Source: Methanothermobacter tenebrarum (lineage in GTDB: Archaea; Methanobacteriota; Methanobacteria; Methanobacteriales; DSM-23052). Taken from it: 64,000 bases of DNA. The notes below the pieces were generated by a model that saw only the letters and a program-made list of their open reading frames with translations, made no database searches and was not told where the DNA came from. Every line of letters begins with the position of its first letter. Positions within the stretch are counted from its first letter, which is position 1. Of the stretch, positions 50,544-61,139 are shown piece by piece. The stretch is taken from contig NZ_QLOE01000004.1 in the NCBI RefSeq assembly GCF_003264935.1, forward strand, positions 62,001 to 126,000, read 5' to 3'. A program made the translations under genes and the position numbers.

Positions 50544-51803
50544 CTATTCTGGTATGGATATTTCACCTTTGATGGCTGATTTGGCTACTATTATAGGGTT
50601 TGCAAGGTAAACTTTTGATTTGGGGTCTCCCATACGTCCCTGGAAGTTTCGGTTACTTGTAGATATGCAAACTTCTCCAGGGCCTAGGACGCCCATGTGG
50701 GCTCCAAGACATGGGCCGCAGCCTGGGTTGCATACTATCGCCCCTGCATCTATGAAAATTTTTATAATACCTTCCTTTAGGGCTTTGAGGTAGATTTCTG
50801 AGGACGCTGGGACTACTACCATCCTCACATCGTCGTGTATTTTTTCATCTTTTAGTATTTCAGCCGCCATTTTAAGGTCTTTAAATCTTCCATTTGTACA
50901 AGAACCCAAGAATGCCTGATCTATATGCGTTCCAATGACTTTTTTAACATCTTTGACATTGTCGACTGAGTTTGGACATGCTACTTGTGGTTCGAGATTA
51001 TCTATGTTAAAATAGAATTCTTCATGGTAATCATAATCTGGGTCTGAAGTGTAGATTTCAAAATTTTTTTGAGAGGTTCTTTTTTTGAGATATTCTATGA
51101 CTGTCTTGTTGGGTTCTATTATCCCATTTTTGGCTCCCATTTCTACTGTCATGTTGCAGATGGTCATTCTATCTGGGACTCCGAGTCCTTTGATGGTCTC
51201 TCCTGTGAATTCAATGGATTTGTAGGTTGCGCCGTCGACTCCAAGTTCTCCTATAATGTGTAATATGAGGTCTTTGGCTGTTACATGTTCTTGGAATTCG
51301 CCATTGACTTCTATTTTCACAGATTCCGGGACCCTTAACCATGTTTTACCAGTGGCGAATATCATAGCCATGTCTGTGGCTCCCATTCCAGTAGCAAATG
51401 CTCCAAAGGCCCCGTAGGTGCATGTGTGCGAATCTCCTCCTATTATGATGGTTCCTGGCTTTGTGAACCCTTTTTCTGGCAGCACTTGGTGGCATATGCC
51501 TTCTCCGTGCTTGAAAATGTTTTCTATCCCCTGTTCTTTCGCGAATTCTCGCGTTATTTGTTGGAATTCGGCCGCGCCAATGTTATTTGGGGGTATGTTA
51601 TGATCATAGACTATTACTATCTTTTTCGGGTCCCATACTCTTTTTTGTCCTGTTTTTTCAGCTATTTTCTTGAAGGTTTTTATGGTGGGTGGGCTTGTAC
51701 CATCATGTGTCATTGCAAGGTCAACGTTAACTTCAATGATTTCGCCGGGTTGTACTTCTTTTTTTCTCGCGGCCTTGGCTAGTATCTTTTCGGTCATGTT
51801 CAT
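50544..51803 (-). CDS. aksD: Homoaconitase/isopropylmalate dehydratase large subunit
   Basis: 419 residues. The [4Fe-4S] cysteines lie in FLGSCTNG (near 301) and NPGCGPCLG (near 362-369); GDSHTCTYGAFG is conserved. Position next to a homocitrate-synthase-type gene favours the coenzyme B pathway (homoaconitase, AksD) over leucine synthesis, though some methanogen enzymes serve both. The small subunit is not in the window. ATG at 51803 or 51797 may start it. Confidence 0.85.
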   Translation of the reverse strand: MNMTEKILAKAARKKEVQPGEIIEVNVDLAMTHDGTSPPTIKTFKKIAEKTGQKRVWDPKKIVIVYDHNIPPNNIGAAEFQQITREFAKEQGIENIFKHGEGICHQVLPEKGFTKPGTIIIGGDSHTCTYGAFGAFATGMGATDMAMIFATGKTWLRVPESVKIEVNGEFQEHVTAKDLILHIIGELGVDGATYKSIEFTGETIKGLGVPDRMTICNMTVEMGAKNGIIEPNKTVIEYLKKRTSQKNFEIYTSDPDYDYHEEFYFNIDNLEPQVACPNSVDNVKDVKKVIGTHIDQAFLGSCTNGRFKDLKMAAEILKDEKIHDDVRMVVVPASSEIYLKALKEGIIKIFIDAGAIVCNPGCGPCLGAHMGVLGPGEVCISTSNRNFQGRMGDPKSKVYLANPIIVAKSAIKGEISIPE

Positions 51804-51812
51804 GGGGGATCA

Positions 51813-52988
51813 CTACATGTCTACTGGTCCTTTAACTGAACTTATGATTTCTTTAAATAGTTCATCATTTATGAATCTTCCTTTCTCTCGGGCTTTTTTC
51901 ACTTCTTCGACTATCTTGCAGAGTTCGTCTCGTGTTACTTCTATCCCGTATTCTTCGAGTTTTGCTTTAACTGCTCTGCATCCTGAGTGTTTGCCCAAGA
52001 CTATTTTTCTTTTGTGCCCTATTAGCTCTGGTAGGAAGGGTTCATAGGTTAATGGTTCTTCTAGGACTGCGTCTACGTGTATTCCTGATTCGTGCCTGAA
52101 GACGTTTTTTCCTACTATGGGTTTATTTTCTGGGACGTTCATGTGTGTGCATTTTTCCACTAGTTTTGAGAGTTCACAGAGTACTTTTATGTTGAATCCT
52201 AGGTCTATGTTATATAAGAGTAGGAGGGCCATTATTAATTCTTCTAGGGCTGTGTTCCCTGCTCTTTCACCTATCCCATTAACTGTGGTGGATATTGCCT
52301 CTGCCCCTGCTAGTAGGCCTGCGATTGAATTCGCGACTGCGAGTCCGAAGTCGTTGTGGCAGTGTAGTGCTATTCCGGTTTTGAGGAAGTTTTTGAGTTC
52401 TTTTACGAGGAATTCCATGCCTTGGGGTGTGATGGCGCCTACTGTGTCTGCTATGTGGACTCTGTCGGCTCCGTAGTCTTCGGCTTTTTTATAGATTTTT
52501 TTCAAGAATTCAAGGTCTGTTCTTGTGGCGTCTTCTGCTGAGAATGCTACGAATATTCCATGGTCTTTTGCATATTCTATTGAGTTCATGCAAACGTTTA
52601 GTGCTTGTTCTCTTGTTAGTTTTAATTTGTGTTTGAGGTGTAGATCTGATGTGGCCATGAAGGTGATTATCCCGTCTACGTCGCAGTCTAGGGCCGTTTC
52701 TATGTCTTCTTTTTTTGTACGAGATAATGCTAGTATTTCAGCGTTCAGGCCTTCATTTGCGATTTTTTTAACTGATTTTCTTTCTTCTTCTGATACGACT
52801 GGGAAGCCTGCTTCTATCTGGTGTATTCCTAGTTCGTCGAGTTTTCTTGCTATTGCTAGTTTTTCTTTTGTTCCTAGGCAGACTCCTGGGGTCTGTTCTC
52901 CGTCTCTTAAGGTGGTGTCATAGATTGTGATTTTCGCTGGGAATTTTAATTTTACTTTTTTGTTGAAGGGACTTACAAAGTATTTCAA
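51813..52988 (-). CDS. aksA: Homocitrate synthase family protein (AksA type)
   Basis: 391 residues. YDTTLRDGEQTPGVCL (near 24-39) and HCHNDFGLAVANS (near 203) are DRE-TIM metallolyase motifs; the C-terminal leucine-regulatory domain of LeuA is absent, which suits AksA. It condenses 2-oxoglutarate and acetyl-CoA, then longer 2-oxoacids, towards 7-mercaptoheptanoate for coenzyme B. It is 10 bp upstream of aksD on the same strand. Confidence 0.88.
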   Translation of the reverse strand: MKYFVSPFNKKVKLKFPAKITIYDTTLRDGEQTPGVCLGTKEKLAIARKLDELGIHQIEAGFPVVSEEERKSVKKIANEGLNAEILALSRTKKEDIETALDCDVDGIITFMATSDLHLKHKLKLTREQALNVCMNSIEYAKDHGIFVAFSAEDATRTDLEFLKKIYKKAEDYGADRVHIADTVGAITPQGMEFLVKELKNFLKTGIALHCHNDFGLAVANSIAGLLAGAEAISTTVNGIGERAGNTALEELIMALLLLYNIDLGFNIKVLCELSKLVEKCTHMNVPENKPIVGKNVFRHESGIHVDAVLEEPLTYEPFLPELIGHKRKIVLGKHSGCRAVKAKLEEYGIEVTRDELCKIVEEVKKAREKGRFINDELFKEIISSVKGPVDM

Positions 52989-53021
52989 ATGATTACCACC
53001 CTAATCTTTTTTTTGATGGGA

Positions 53022-53540
53022 TCATTCAAGTAGTAATTCGAGGTATGATTTTCTTTGGAATCCTTTTCTGATTCCGAGTTTTTTGTAGATTTTGAAGATT
53101 TTTTGGAGTGTTTCATCATAGTCTTCATTTTCTTTTATATCCTTTTCTATTTCGATGTAGGTTCCAAGGCCTTTAACATTATCGATTGTGACTGTGAAAT
53201 CGTCTAATTGGTATATTTCTCTTTCTTTCACTACTTTGTATGCTTTTTTGAATCCTAAACATTCTAGTATTTTTGTCATCTTTTGGGGGTTTGGGATTTC
53301 TGTTTCTATCTCTTGTCGGGTTTTGCTTTTTTCATCTATTTTAGGCCCTTTGTATGTTAGGAGGGTTTTTGTGGGTGTTTTTCTTATTCTTAGGGCTTCA
53401 TCTGTGACTTTGAAGTCTTTGTGGGGTGCGTTGAAGTATATGTCTTCTTGTTTTTCTGTTCTGATTTTTTGGGCTCCGATGGATTCGAGTTTCTTTTTTA
53501 TTATAGGGTTTGCTTTGGCTTTTACTTCTACTTCGATCAA
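53022..53540 (-). CDS. CYTH/class IV adenylate cyclase-like protein
   Basis: 172 residues. N-terminal MIEVEVKAKA is the ExExK motif of the CYTH fold, which binds triphosphates with metals; LRIRKT, LLTYKGPK and TYIEIEKDI complete the tunnel. Candidate activities are thiamine triphosphatase, tripolyphosphatase or adenylate cyclase; the latter name comes only from the family. It starts with TTG after GGTGAACA. Confidence 0.85.
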   Translation of the reverse strand: MIEVEVKAKANPIIKKKLESIGAQKIRTEKQEDIYFNAPHKDFKVTDEALRIRKTPTKTLLTYKGPKIDEKSKTRQEIETEIPNPQKMTKILECLGFKKAYKVVKEREIYQLDDFTVTIDNVKGLGTYIEIEKDIKENEDYDETLQKIFKIYKKLGIRKGFQRKSYLELLLE

Positions 53541-53723
53541 GGATGTTCACCGGTCCTAGTTTAATGACTGGAGTTATCAATTGTTCTTTTTCATGTGATT
53601 TTTTTATTATTATATAGAATGATTTTATATTATTATAATGTTTCATGGGTTTGTTTGAAAAGATTTTAAATCGAAGAGTGTGTAATAAAAAATTGGCATT
53701 TGATAGTAATCAATTTTTAAGTA

Positions 53724-53743
53724 CTTATAATATTATATAATTT
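53724..53743 (+). promoter_or_regulatory. tbp promoter
   Basis: Overlapping TATA elements in CTTATAATATTATATAATTT lie about 55-70 bp before the tbp start. A GGGAGGT ribosome-binding site follows at 53782-53788. The upstream 180 bp to the CYTH gene are AT-rich and hold no visible gene. Confidence 0.55.
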
Positions 53744-53795
53744 AGCGTTTAAAGACTCCAATGTATATCTTCAACTTCAGTGGGAGGTATAATAA

Positions 53796-54341
53796 TTGAA
53801 TAATGTAGATATTAAAATAGAGAATATAGTGGCCTCTGCAACCCTTGGAAAATCTATAGACCTTACAAGAGTATCTAAAGCATTGAAAAACGTTGATTTT
53901 AACCGAGAACAATTCCCTGGACTCGTATATAAATTGAAGAGTCCGAAAACAGCCGCATTGATATTCGGTTCAGGCAAACTTGTATGTACCGGTGCAAAGT
54001 CAATCGAAGATTCCAAAAAGGCCATAAAAATAACAGTGGATAAAATGAGGACGATGGATCCTGAAATCCCAGAGGACTTCGAGATCAAAATACAGAATAT
54101 AGTGGCTTCCGCTAACCTGGGGAAACCACTCAACCTAGAAGCCGTGGCATTGGGGCTTGAAAACACTGAATATGAGCCTGAACAGTTCCCAGGACTTGTA
54201 TATCGTCTAGATGACCCCAAGGTCGTCCTTTTACTATTCGGGTCGGGTAAAGTTGTCTGCACAGGGGCTAAAAGCGTTGAAGATGCTAAGCTCGGCGTTG
54301 AAAGGACAAAAACCCGCCTTGCTGAGCTGGATCTTATTTAA
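53796..54341 (+). CDS. tbp: TATA-box-binding protein
   Basis: 181 residues in two imperfect repeats (about 1-90 and 91-181). Each has the saddle motif, for example FPGLVYKLKSPKTA / FGSGKLVCTGAKS and FPGLVYRLDDPKVV / FGSGKVVCTGAKS. It recruits TFB and RNA polymerase. Start is TTG with a good ribosome-binding site 7 nt upstream. No acidic C-terminal tail. Its stop overlaps the serB ORF. Confidence 0.97.
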   Translation: MNNVDIKIENIVASATLGKSIDLTRVSKALKNVDFNREQFPGLVYKLKSPKTAALIFGSGKLVCTGAKSIEDSKKAIKITVDKMRTMDPEIPEDFEIKIQNIVASANLGKPLNLEAVALGLENTEYEPEQFPGLVYRLDDPKVVLLLFGSGKVVCTGAKSVEDAKLGVERTKTRLAELDLI

Positions 54342-54352
54342 TGGTGATATTA

Positions 54353-55816
54353 TTGATCAAACTTGTAGTCTTTGACCTTGATAACGTGATAATAGACGCT
54401 GAAGCCATAGACGAAATCGGAAAACTAATGGGAGTTGAAGAAAAGATAATGGAACTCACAAAAAAGGCCATGGAAGGGGAAATGGACTTCAAAGAATCAA
54501 TAGAAGAAAGAGTGAAACTACTTAAAGGGGCCAAGGTGGATGATATAAAAAAATTGGCTCAGGAACTCCCATTAATGAAAGGAGCCGAGGAAACAATCCA
54601 ACATCTTAGGGAGAAAGGCTACAAGATCGCCACTATAACAGGCAGTTTTGATATTATAGCAGATATAATAGGTAAAAAATTAAACCTAGATTATATAATT
54701 TGTAACAAATTACACCAAAAAAATGGCCTCTTAACAGGGAAGGTTACAGGGCCCCTTGTGAAAAAGACAAAATATGAGGTTCTACAAGAATTATTAGAAG
54801 ATGAAGGTTTTAGTTTTGATGAGTGTGTCGCTGTAGGCGATGGCGCGAATGATATATCCATGATAGAATCTGCCAAGTTGGGCATAGCATTCAATGCTAA
54901 ACCAATAGTCAAAGAAAAAGCCGACGCCATAGTAGAGAAAAAGGATCTCAGGGAGATAATACCCCTCATAGAAGAACTCGAAGAAACTTGTGAGGTAAGT
55001 CTCGAAGAAGTTCTCGATAAAAAAAAGGAATACGAGGATAAGCTTTCAGCCACCTTAAAAGAACGTGAAGAATTCAACAAGAAAGCTAAAGAAAAAAAGG
55101 AACTCCGAGACGAACTCAACAAGAAGGTTAAAGAAAACTTGGATTTAGCCATCAAATTCAAGGATAAGAGAAATGAAATAAACAAGATGGTCGAAGAGAA
55201 CAAAAGACTTAGAAACGAAACCAATAAGAAGATCCGCAAATTAAAATGGTCATCAACTGGTAGAAAACGTCTAAAGTTAGAGAAAGAGATTAAAAAAATC
55301 GATAATATAATCGAGACACAAGTCCTAGATATGAAAAAAGAAAACGAACTAGTTAACAGAGTAAACGATCTCAGAAGAGAACTGGCAAAGATACGCGAAG
55401 ATGAAAAAACACGAAAGAAGGCCCTCAAACTTAAAAGATTATCAGAAAAATACCATGAAAATGTTGTCAAACTCTCCAAGGAAGCCCAGGAATACCATGA
55501 AAAAATGCTAGAACAATTCAAGAAAACAGACGAAATAAGAGCCAAGGCAGATGAAGCCCACGAAAAGTTCGTGAAATTCATGAAACTGGCATCAAAGAAA
55601 CATGAAGAATCAAAAAAGATCATGGGGAAGATAAAACAAGTTAACATCGAAATAAAGAGGATAAAGTCAAGAATGGATAAAGTGGACGCGGCTAAAAACC
55701 ATAAAAGAAGGATACTAGAAAAGAAAAAAGCAGAAGAAATATACAAATTATTCAAAGATGGTAAAAAGCTTACAAAAGATGAACTACTACTCCTACAAAG
55801 ATACAAAATAGTATAG
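54353..55816 (+). CDS. serB: Phosphoserine phosphatase-like HAD protein with long coiled-coil tail
   Basis: About 487 residues. HAD motifs: FDLDN (nucleophile D8, D10), TITGSFD near 90, lysine near 138 and GDGANDISMIE near 159-169. This SerB-like part ends near 210. The remaining ~275 residues are charged heptad-like sequence rich in Lys and Glu, an extended coiled coil not found in the ~210-residue SerB of methanococci. I prefer TTG 54353 as start because GGTGAT (54343-54348) precedes it; ATG 54341 overlaps the tbp stop. Serine synthesis or another HAD role is open. Confidence 0.82.
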   Translation: MIKLVVFDLDNVIIDAEAIDEIGKLMGVEEKIMELTKKAMEGEMDFKESIEERVKLLKGAKVDDIKKLAQELPLMKGAEETIQHLREKGYKIATITGSFDIIADIIGKKLNLDYIICNKLHQKNGLLTGKVTGPLVKKTKYEVLQELLEDEGFSFDECVAVGDGANDISMIESAKLGIAFNAKPIVKEKADAIVEKKDLREIIPLIEELEETCEVSLEEVLDKKKEYEDKLSATLKEREEFNKKAKEKKELRDELNKKVKENLDLAIKFKDKRNEINKMVEENKRLRNETNKKIRKLKWSSTGRKRLKLEKEIKKIDNIIETQVLDMKKENELVNRVNDLRRELAKIREDEKTRKKALKLKRLSEKYHENVVKLSKEAQEYHEKMLEQFKKTDEIRAKADEAHEKFVKFMKLASKKHEESKKIMGKIKQVNIEIKRIKSRMDKVDAAKNHKRRILEKKKAEEIYKLFKDGKKLTKDELLLLQRYKIV

Positions 55817-55820
55817 AGAC

Positions 55821-55970
55821 ATGAAACCGAAAAACAAAAAAGAGAAAATAGAAACTTGTTTCATTTGCCAAAGAAAATTCAACATAAAAGCCGATGACAA
55901 CAGCCACTACCATTATGGAAAATATCCAATATGTAATTACTGCAGCGAATTTTACGGATTCTACCTATAA
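55821..55970 (+). CDS. 49-residue zinc-ribbon protein
   Basis: ATG 55821 to TAA 55970 encodes a small basic protein with two CxxC pairs, ETCFIC and PICNYC, 24 residues between the pairs, as in zinc ribbons. It begins with a Lys-rich stretch and ends ...SEFYGFYL. It lies 4 bp after serB and 12 bp before topA on the same strand. I know no family for it. Such small ribbons often bind nucleic acid or proteins. Confidence 0.7.
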   Translation: MKPKNKKEKIETCFICQRKFNIKADDNSHYHYGKYPICNYCSEFYGFYL

Positions 55971-55982
55971 AATGTGATCACC

Positions 55983-58121
55983 ATGGACGAAGTCATTATA
56001 TGCGAAAAACCGCGGTCATCAGAAAAAATAGCCAAAGCACTATTCCCAAATGCAAAAAAGAAAAAATATAAAAAAACATACTACTGGGAACATCAAGAAA
56101 AAAATAAAAAAACAATAATAATACCCGCAGTAGGCCACCTTTACACCCTAAAACCAAAAAACCCAAATGATGAACTTTTTTTCGACCTTGAGTGGGCCCC
56201 TGTACCTGAAGTTGATAAAAAGAAACGTTATGTCCAAGATTATATAGATGCCATTGACAGTCTGGCTAAAAATGCGGATAGATATTTCCATGCCTGCGAT
56301 TATGACATAGAGGGGACTCTCATAGGCTACAATGTCCTCAAACACCTCTGTGGGGACGAAGCCCTCCAAAAGACTTTAAGGATGAAATTCTCCACACTAA
56401 CAAGGGATGATATTATAAAAGCCTATGAGAACCCCATAGAACTCGATTATGGCCAAGTAGACAGTGGAATAGCCAGGCACGTGTTAGATTTCATCTTCGG
56501 GGTTAATATATCTCGTTCATTGATGAAATCAGTTAAAGAATCAACTAACAGGTTCATAAAACTTTCAGCAGGAAGAGTTCAAACCCCAGCCCTTTCGATA
56601 TTGGTAGATAGGGAAAAAGCCATCCGAAATTTCAAACCAGAACCTTACTGGATCATAAAAGCCATCCTAGAAGATGATATAATAGCATTAAACCAGCGAG
56701 GTAGGATATTCCAGAAAAATAAAGTTAAAAGTATACTAGGGGAATGCCAAGGGAAAGATGCCATTATAGAAGAGGTTAAAATAAACAGGATAAATAGGAT
56801 GCCCCCTCCACCTTTCAATCTTGGGGGTCTTCAAGCCGAGGCATACAGAATATTCGGTTTAAGCCCTAAGAAGACACAGAGTATCGCCCAGAACCTTTAC
56901 CTTGAAGGTTATATTTCATATCCAAGGACATCATCTCAAAAACTTCCAAAAACCATAAAATATGAGAAAATCTTCAAAGGACTTTCAAAGGATCCGAGAT
57001 TTAAAGAAAAAATAAAAAATTTAAAGAAACCCTTGAAACCGCATGAGGGCAAAAAAGAGGACGAGGCACACCCAGCAATCCACCCCACAGGACTACTACC
57101 CAAAAAGCTGGGAAAACATGAAAAAAAAGTTTATGAACTAATAGTATACAGATTCATAAGCGCATTCAGCGAAAAAGCCATCATCGAATCAATGAATGCA
57201 AAATTAAATATAGGCGGGGAAATTTTTAAATTTTCAAGAAAAAAGGTTGCGAAAAAGGGGTGGATGAAACAATACCCCTACCAAAAAATAGAAGATGAAA
57301 AATTCCCACTATTAAAAGAAGGGGAGAAAATCCCCGTCAAAGAAATAATAGCAGAAGAAAAAGAGACAAAACCACCAGCAAGATACAATGAAGCATCCCT
57401 CATAAAAGAGATGGAAAAGAGGGGTCTTGGAACCAAATCCACAAGGGCAGATATAATCTCAATACTCTATGATCGAAAATACATCGAAGGGAAAAAAATC
57501 AGGGTAACACCACTCGGGGAGAATATAATAGACACCCTTAAAAGATATTGTGAAAAGATAACCAGCGAAGAACTCACGAGACAATTCGAGGAAGAACTCA
57601 AAAAGATAATGAAAGGGAAAACATCAAAGGATAAAATCATCAAAAAAGCCAAGGAAGAGATCATATCAATAATAGAAGAAATAGAAAAGAATAAGGAGGA
57701 AATAGGGAAACACCTCTACAAGGCTTACCAAAAAGGACGCATAATAGGAAAATGTCCAGAATGCGAAGGAAACCTACTAATAAGGTATTCAGATAAGACT
57801 AAAAGCAGTTTCGTCGGATGTTCAAGATTCCCAGAATGTAAGATAGTATATCCACTACCAAAAGGTGCTCGTATACTGAAAAGCAAATGTGAAAAATGTG
57901 GCCTCCCATTAATATCCTATGGCAGGCCCCGGCAGAGAGCATGCCTAGACCCCCATTGCGGTAAAAGTAAAAAAGATAAGATGGAAGTTGTGGGGAAATG
58001 TCCAAAGTGTGGAAACGACCTCGTGAAACGTTCAGGGAGATATGGTGAATTTATAGGCTGTAAAGGATTCCCAAAGTGTCGTTTCACAGCTTCAATAGAA
58101 GAAGTTATAGAAAAAGGATAA
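55983..58121 (+). CDS. topA: DNA topoisomerase I (type IA)
   Basis: About 712 residues. The TOPRIM domain ([24 protein letters not shown]) leads, followed by the catalytic tyrosine in [11 protein letters not shown] (near 317). The C-terminus carries three zinc ribbons: KCPECEGN..., KCEKCGLP... and KCPKCGND... (about 580-700). It relaxes negative supercoils and is distinct from reverse gyrase. ATG 55983 follows GTGATC; the GTG at 55974 is part of that site. Confidence 0.95.
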   Translation: MDEVIICEKPRSSEKIAKALFPNAKKKKYKKTYYWEHQEKNKKTIIIPAVGHLYTLKPKNPNDELFFDLEWAPVPEVDKKKRYVQDYIDAIDSLAKNADRYFHACDYDIEGTLIGYNVLKHLCGDEALQKTLRMKFSTLTRDDIIKAYENPIELDYGQVDSGIARHVLDFIFGVNISRSLMKSVKESTNRFIKLSAGRVQTPALSILVDREKAIRNFKPEPYWIIKAILEDDIIALNQRGRIFQKNKVKSILGECQGKDAIIEEVKINRINRMPPPPFNLGGLQAEAYRIFGLSPKKTQSIAQNLYLEGYISYPRTSSQKLPKTIKYEKIFKGLSKDPRFKEKIKNLKKPLKPHEGKKEDEAHPAIHPTGLLPKKLGKHEKKVYELIVYRFISAFSEKAIIESMNAKLNIGGEIFKFSRKKVAKKGWMKQYPYQKIEDEKFPLLKEGEKIPVKEIIAEEKETKPPARYNEASLIKEMEKRGLGTKSTRADIISILYDRKYIEGKKIRVTPLGENIIDTLKRYCEKITSEELTRQFEEELKKIMKGKTSKDKIIKKAKEEIISIIEEIEKNKEEIGKHLYKAYQKGRIIGKCPECEGNLLIRYSDKTKSSFVGCSRFPECKIVYPLPKGARILKSKCEKCGLPLISYGRPRQRACLDPHCGKSKKDKMEVVGKCPKCGNDLVKRSGRYGEFIGCKGFPKCRFTASIEEVIEKG

Positions 58122-58184
58122 AATATTTATAGATGGTAAGATAATCATATCCAGCGAAAGAAGATATTTTTTGGGAGATCCACC

Positions 58185-60698
58185 ATGAAAGCAGAGAAGA
58201 TCAAACCTTTGATAATCATCACAGTTTTATTCTTATTAGCATTCGCTATCAGGGCGGAAGCCTATAACATAGGCGGAGTCCCAAAGGATTCTAAACAATT
58301 CTATAAAGATCAGAACGGTCTTCCATATTTCAGTGAAATGGACTCCTATTACAATTATAGGCTGACAATGAATTACCTACATAAGGGCATTTTAGGCGAT
58401 ACAAAAGTTAATGGGCAAAACTGGGATTTACACTCATACTATCCTCCAGGGAGGCCTGTGGATTATCCACCACTTATAGTATATGTTACAAGTTTTGTTT
58501 ATCGTCTTGTTAACATGTTTGGTGATTATCCCCTCACTGTTGTCGCTTATTGGATAGGGGCCATCATAGGTTCGTTATGCGTAATACCGGCTTATCTTTT
58601 CACGAGGAAGATAAGCAACGATTATGGTGGGGTTGTCGCGGCGATAATAATAGGATTCACACCAGTATATGTGTCACATACTTATGCTGGCTTTTTTGAC
58701 ACTGACATGTTCAACGTGATCTTACCATTATTATTTATATGGTTCTTTATGGAGAGTATAAGCGCTGATAATCTTAAAAGGAGATTAGCATTCATACTAG
58801 CGGCTATAATATCGATTTTGCTCTTTTCAATGGCATGGGTAGGTTATATATTCTATGTTGCAGTTATAGGAGTTTTCATAATAGTCTATTTCCTTTTAAA
58901 GCATTTCATGGGCGTGGAGAGAAAAATTTATAAAAGCAGAGTTGAATGGCTAGTTAATCAAAGGGAACTTTCAATGTTCCTACTCCTCATAATCATAGGA
59001 GGGCTCCTCTTCGGGCTCTTGAAAGGATTCCCAGCACTCATAGGTTCAATTTCTCAGCTAGTCTCAGGTGTGCAGTTACAAGCCACAGCCCAGACCACAA
59101 ACTATCCTAATGTTTATGTTTCGGTTTCCGAGTTACAAGTGCCAACTTTCACAGAGGGTAATCCATTCTTACCCAACCAAGCATCAGTACTTGGGGGTGT
59201 TGGCGGACTATTACCATTCCTCTGCGGATTACTTGGTGTTGGAGTGCTTATATGGAGGATCAGATCATTAGAAGCGCCTAGAGTGGAAATGAAAAAGGCG
59301 AAGGTTAAACGTGCCGGTAAGAAGAGCAAATTCATCAAATATCAACAGGACATCCCCAACGTTGAGGAGAAGAAAAGAGAATACTTATCCTACTTATCAT
59401 TAATATGCGCATGGCTCCTATTAACCGGATACGCAGTTACAAAAGGTTTCAGGTTCGTGTCATTATTCGCCATACCACTAGGGATATCTGCAGGGATATT
59501 CACAGGATACTTTGTAGAGTACCTTAAAGATAATCTTAAAAGCACGACATCTATCGCCATTGTAGCATTCATAGCAGGAATACTAATTATATACCCATTC
59601 AAAGTTTCCGTGATAGCTAAAATATTAGCGGGGATAATAGCAATAGCCCTAATATTATCGATAAAGAACGAAAAATTCAGGGCCACTTCCATGATGATAC
59701 TTGTAACATTAGCTATAGTCTCTGCACCTATAAGCGGAGCCCATGCGCTAACTTCATCAGTAGTCCCTGGAACAGATGATGGAATGTGGAATTCCCTAAC
59801 ATGGATAAAGAATAATACAAGTAAGGATACTGTAGTAATGTCCTGGTGGGACTTCGGATACCTTTTTGCCGTGGCTGCTGACAGGCCGGTGACATTCGAC
59901 GGGGGCTCTCAGAATACTCCGAGGGCATTCTGGATAGGTAAGGCCCTCTTAACCGATAATGAGTCATTATCACTTGGCATACTTACAATGTTGTCAACAA
60001 GTGGGGACATGGCATATAATACACTTGATAATTATACCAATAATACTTCATTGTCTGTTAAGATACTTACAGAGACCCTAGGAGTTCCTAAGGATGAGGC
60101 CAGAGAGATCATGATGAAAAAGTATAAGTTAACAGCAGAGCAGGCCGATAATGTGCTAAGGTATTCGCATCCTGATAAGAAGAAACCTTTTGTCCTAATA
60201 TTAAGTTCTGACATGTTAGGGAAAGCTGCATGGTGGAGCTACTTTGGAAGCTGGAACTTCGATAAAAAGGAAGGTGAACATTATGCTTATTATACTTCCT
60301 TGGCAGCTTCAAAACCTGAAGTAGCTGATGGTAATGTGACGAGGATTGTTACCGTGAATGATCCTTCAGGGCTGGTGGGAGTTCTCATAGAGAAAAAGGC
60401 TAATGAGACTAATGCAACCATAGTGGTAGTTGGGGCTAATGGCACTTCAGAGAAGATAAAACCCCACAGGTTAATGTTAATTGAAGGTAATCAATTAGTT
60501 AAAAATGAGATAGTAGATAAGAATAGTCCCTTTGGTTTGCTTGTGGTAGGGAGTGAAGGTTCATATATGACTGTTATAATGGATAAGAAACTTGAGGATT
60601 CAATGTTCACAAAACTTTTCCTCTTAGGTGGTTTTAACCAGACATCCTTCAAGTTACTCCACCAAGAACCTGGAGTTCTTGTATGGACGAGAGCTTAA
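58185..60698 (+). CDS. aglB: Oligosaccharyltransferase AglB (STT3)
   Basis: 837 residues, about 13 transmembrane helices in the first ~520 residues and a soluble C-terminal domain. Catalytic elements are EMDSYYNYR (near 47), GFFDTDMFN (near 167) and WWDFGYL (near 556), the WWDYG variant. It transfers the lipid-linked glycan to Asn-X-Ser/Thr of exported proteins such as S-layer or surface proteins. Its end overlaps the CBS gene by 4 bp on the opposite strand. Confidence 0.95.
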   Translation: MKAEKIKPLIIITVLFLLAFAIRAEAYNIGGVPKDSKQFYKDQNGLPYFSEMDSYYNYRLTMNYLHKGILGDTKVNGQNWDLHSYYPPGRPVDYPPLIVYVTSFVYRLVNMFGDYPLTVVAYWIGAIIGSLCVIPAYLFTRKISNDYGGVVAAIIIGFTPVYVSHTYAGFFDTDMFNVILPLLFIWFFMESISADNLKRRLAFILAAIISILLFSMAWVGYIFYVAVIGVFIIVYFLLKHFMGVERKIYKSRVEWLVNQRELSMFLLLIIIGGLLFGLLKGFPALIGSISQLVSGVQLQATAQTTNYPNVYVSVSELQVPTFTEGNPFLPNQASVLGGVGGLLPFLCGLLGVGVLIWRIRSLEAPRVEMKKAKVKRAGKKSKFIKYQQDIPNVEEKKREYLSYLSLICAWLLLTGYAVTKGFRFVSLFAIPLGISAGIFTGYFVEYLKDNLKSTTSIAIVAFIAGILIIYPFKVSVIAKILAGIIAIALILSIKNEKFRATSMMILVTLAIVSAPISGAHALTSSVVPGTDDGMWNSLTWIKNNTSKDTVVMSWWDFGYLFAVAADRPVTFDGGSQNTPRAFWIGKALLTDNESLSLGILTMLSTSGDMAYNTLDNYTNNTSLSVKILTETLGVPKDEAREIMMKKYKLTAEQADNVLRYSHPDKKKPFVLILSSDMLGKAAWWSYFGSWNFDKKEGEHYAYYTSLAASKPEVADGNVTRIVTVNDPSGLVGVLIEKKANETNATIVVVGANGTSEKIKPHRLMLIEGNQLVKNEIVDKNSPFGLLVVGSEGSYMTVIMDKKLEDSMFTKLFLLGGFNQTSFKLLHQEPGVLVWTRA

Positions 60699-61072
60699 TA
60701 TCTTTTCGCCATTTTAGCCCGTAGGATGTCAGTGGCGCTTACCACACCAATGATCTTATCATCCTCTTCTACTAGGAGCCTCCAGACCACATTTGTAACC
60801 ATCTTAGTTGCCGCTTCCCTGATACTCGCCTCTGGAGATATTGTAACAAGGTCTCTCTCCATAACCTCCCATACTTTCACTTCGCTTAGGTCGTCGCCCT
60901 CGGCAATGGCCTCAAGAACATCCCATGTTGTTACTATCCCAACCTTCACGTTATCCCTTGTCACTACAGCGCTACCATGTCCTTTCTCCACAAAATTCCT
61001 TAAAACATCCTCAAGGTTACTGTTAATATCAAGTGTTTCCACATCTTTAACCATAACATCCTTCACTTTCAT
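60695..61072 (-). CDS. Two-CBS-domain protein
   Basis: 125 residues: two CBS motifs ([12 protein letters not shown]... and [19 protein letters not shown]) forming one Bateman module. It probably binds adenine nucleotides or SAM. ATG 61072 has TTAGGTG 5 nt upstream; the longer frame to 61093 lacks support. The downstream DRG gene is divergent. No catalytic domain is attached, so its partner is unknown. Confidence 0.88.
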   Translation of the reverse strand: MKVKDVMVKDVETLDINSNLEDVLRNFVEKGHGSAVVTRDNVKVGIVTTWDVLEAIAEGDDLSEVKVWEVMERDLVTISPEASIREAATKMVTNVVWRLLVEEDDKIIGVVSATDILRAKMAKRY

Positions 61073-61104
61073 AAAGACACCTAATATTGTCACTATGGAT
61101 GGAC

Positions 61105-61114
61105 TTTATATAAA
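61105..61114 (+). promoter_or_regulatory. TATA box of the DRG-type GTPase gene
   Basis: TTTATATAAA lies 26-35 bp before the ATG at 61140, suggesting an almost leaderless mRNA. Confidence 0.5.
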
Positions 61115-61139
61115 AAATTTAGTATCTAATCCTTTTGTG

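Noticed and set aside
54691-55806. 371-codon frame antisense to serB
   Set aside because: Repetitive Ser/Phe/Leu composition is the complement of the coiled coil; no independent support.
60726-61139. 5' extension of the DRG GTPase frame through the CBS gene
   Set aside because: It is antisense to a well-formed CBS gene, and a TATA box at 61105-61114 places the promoter inside it.
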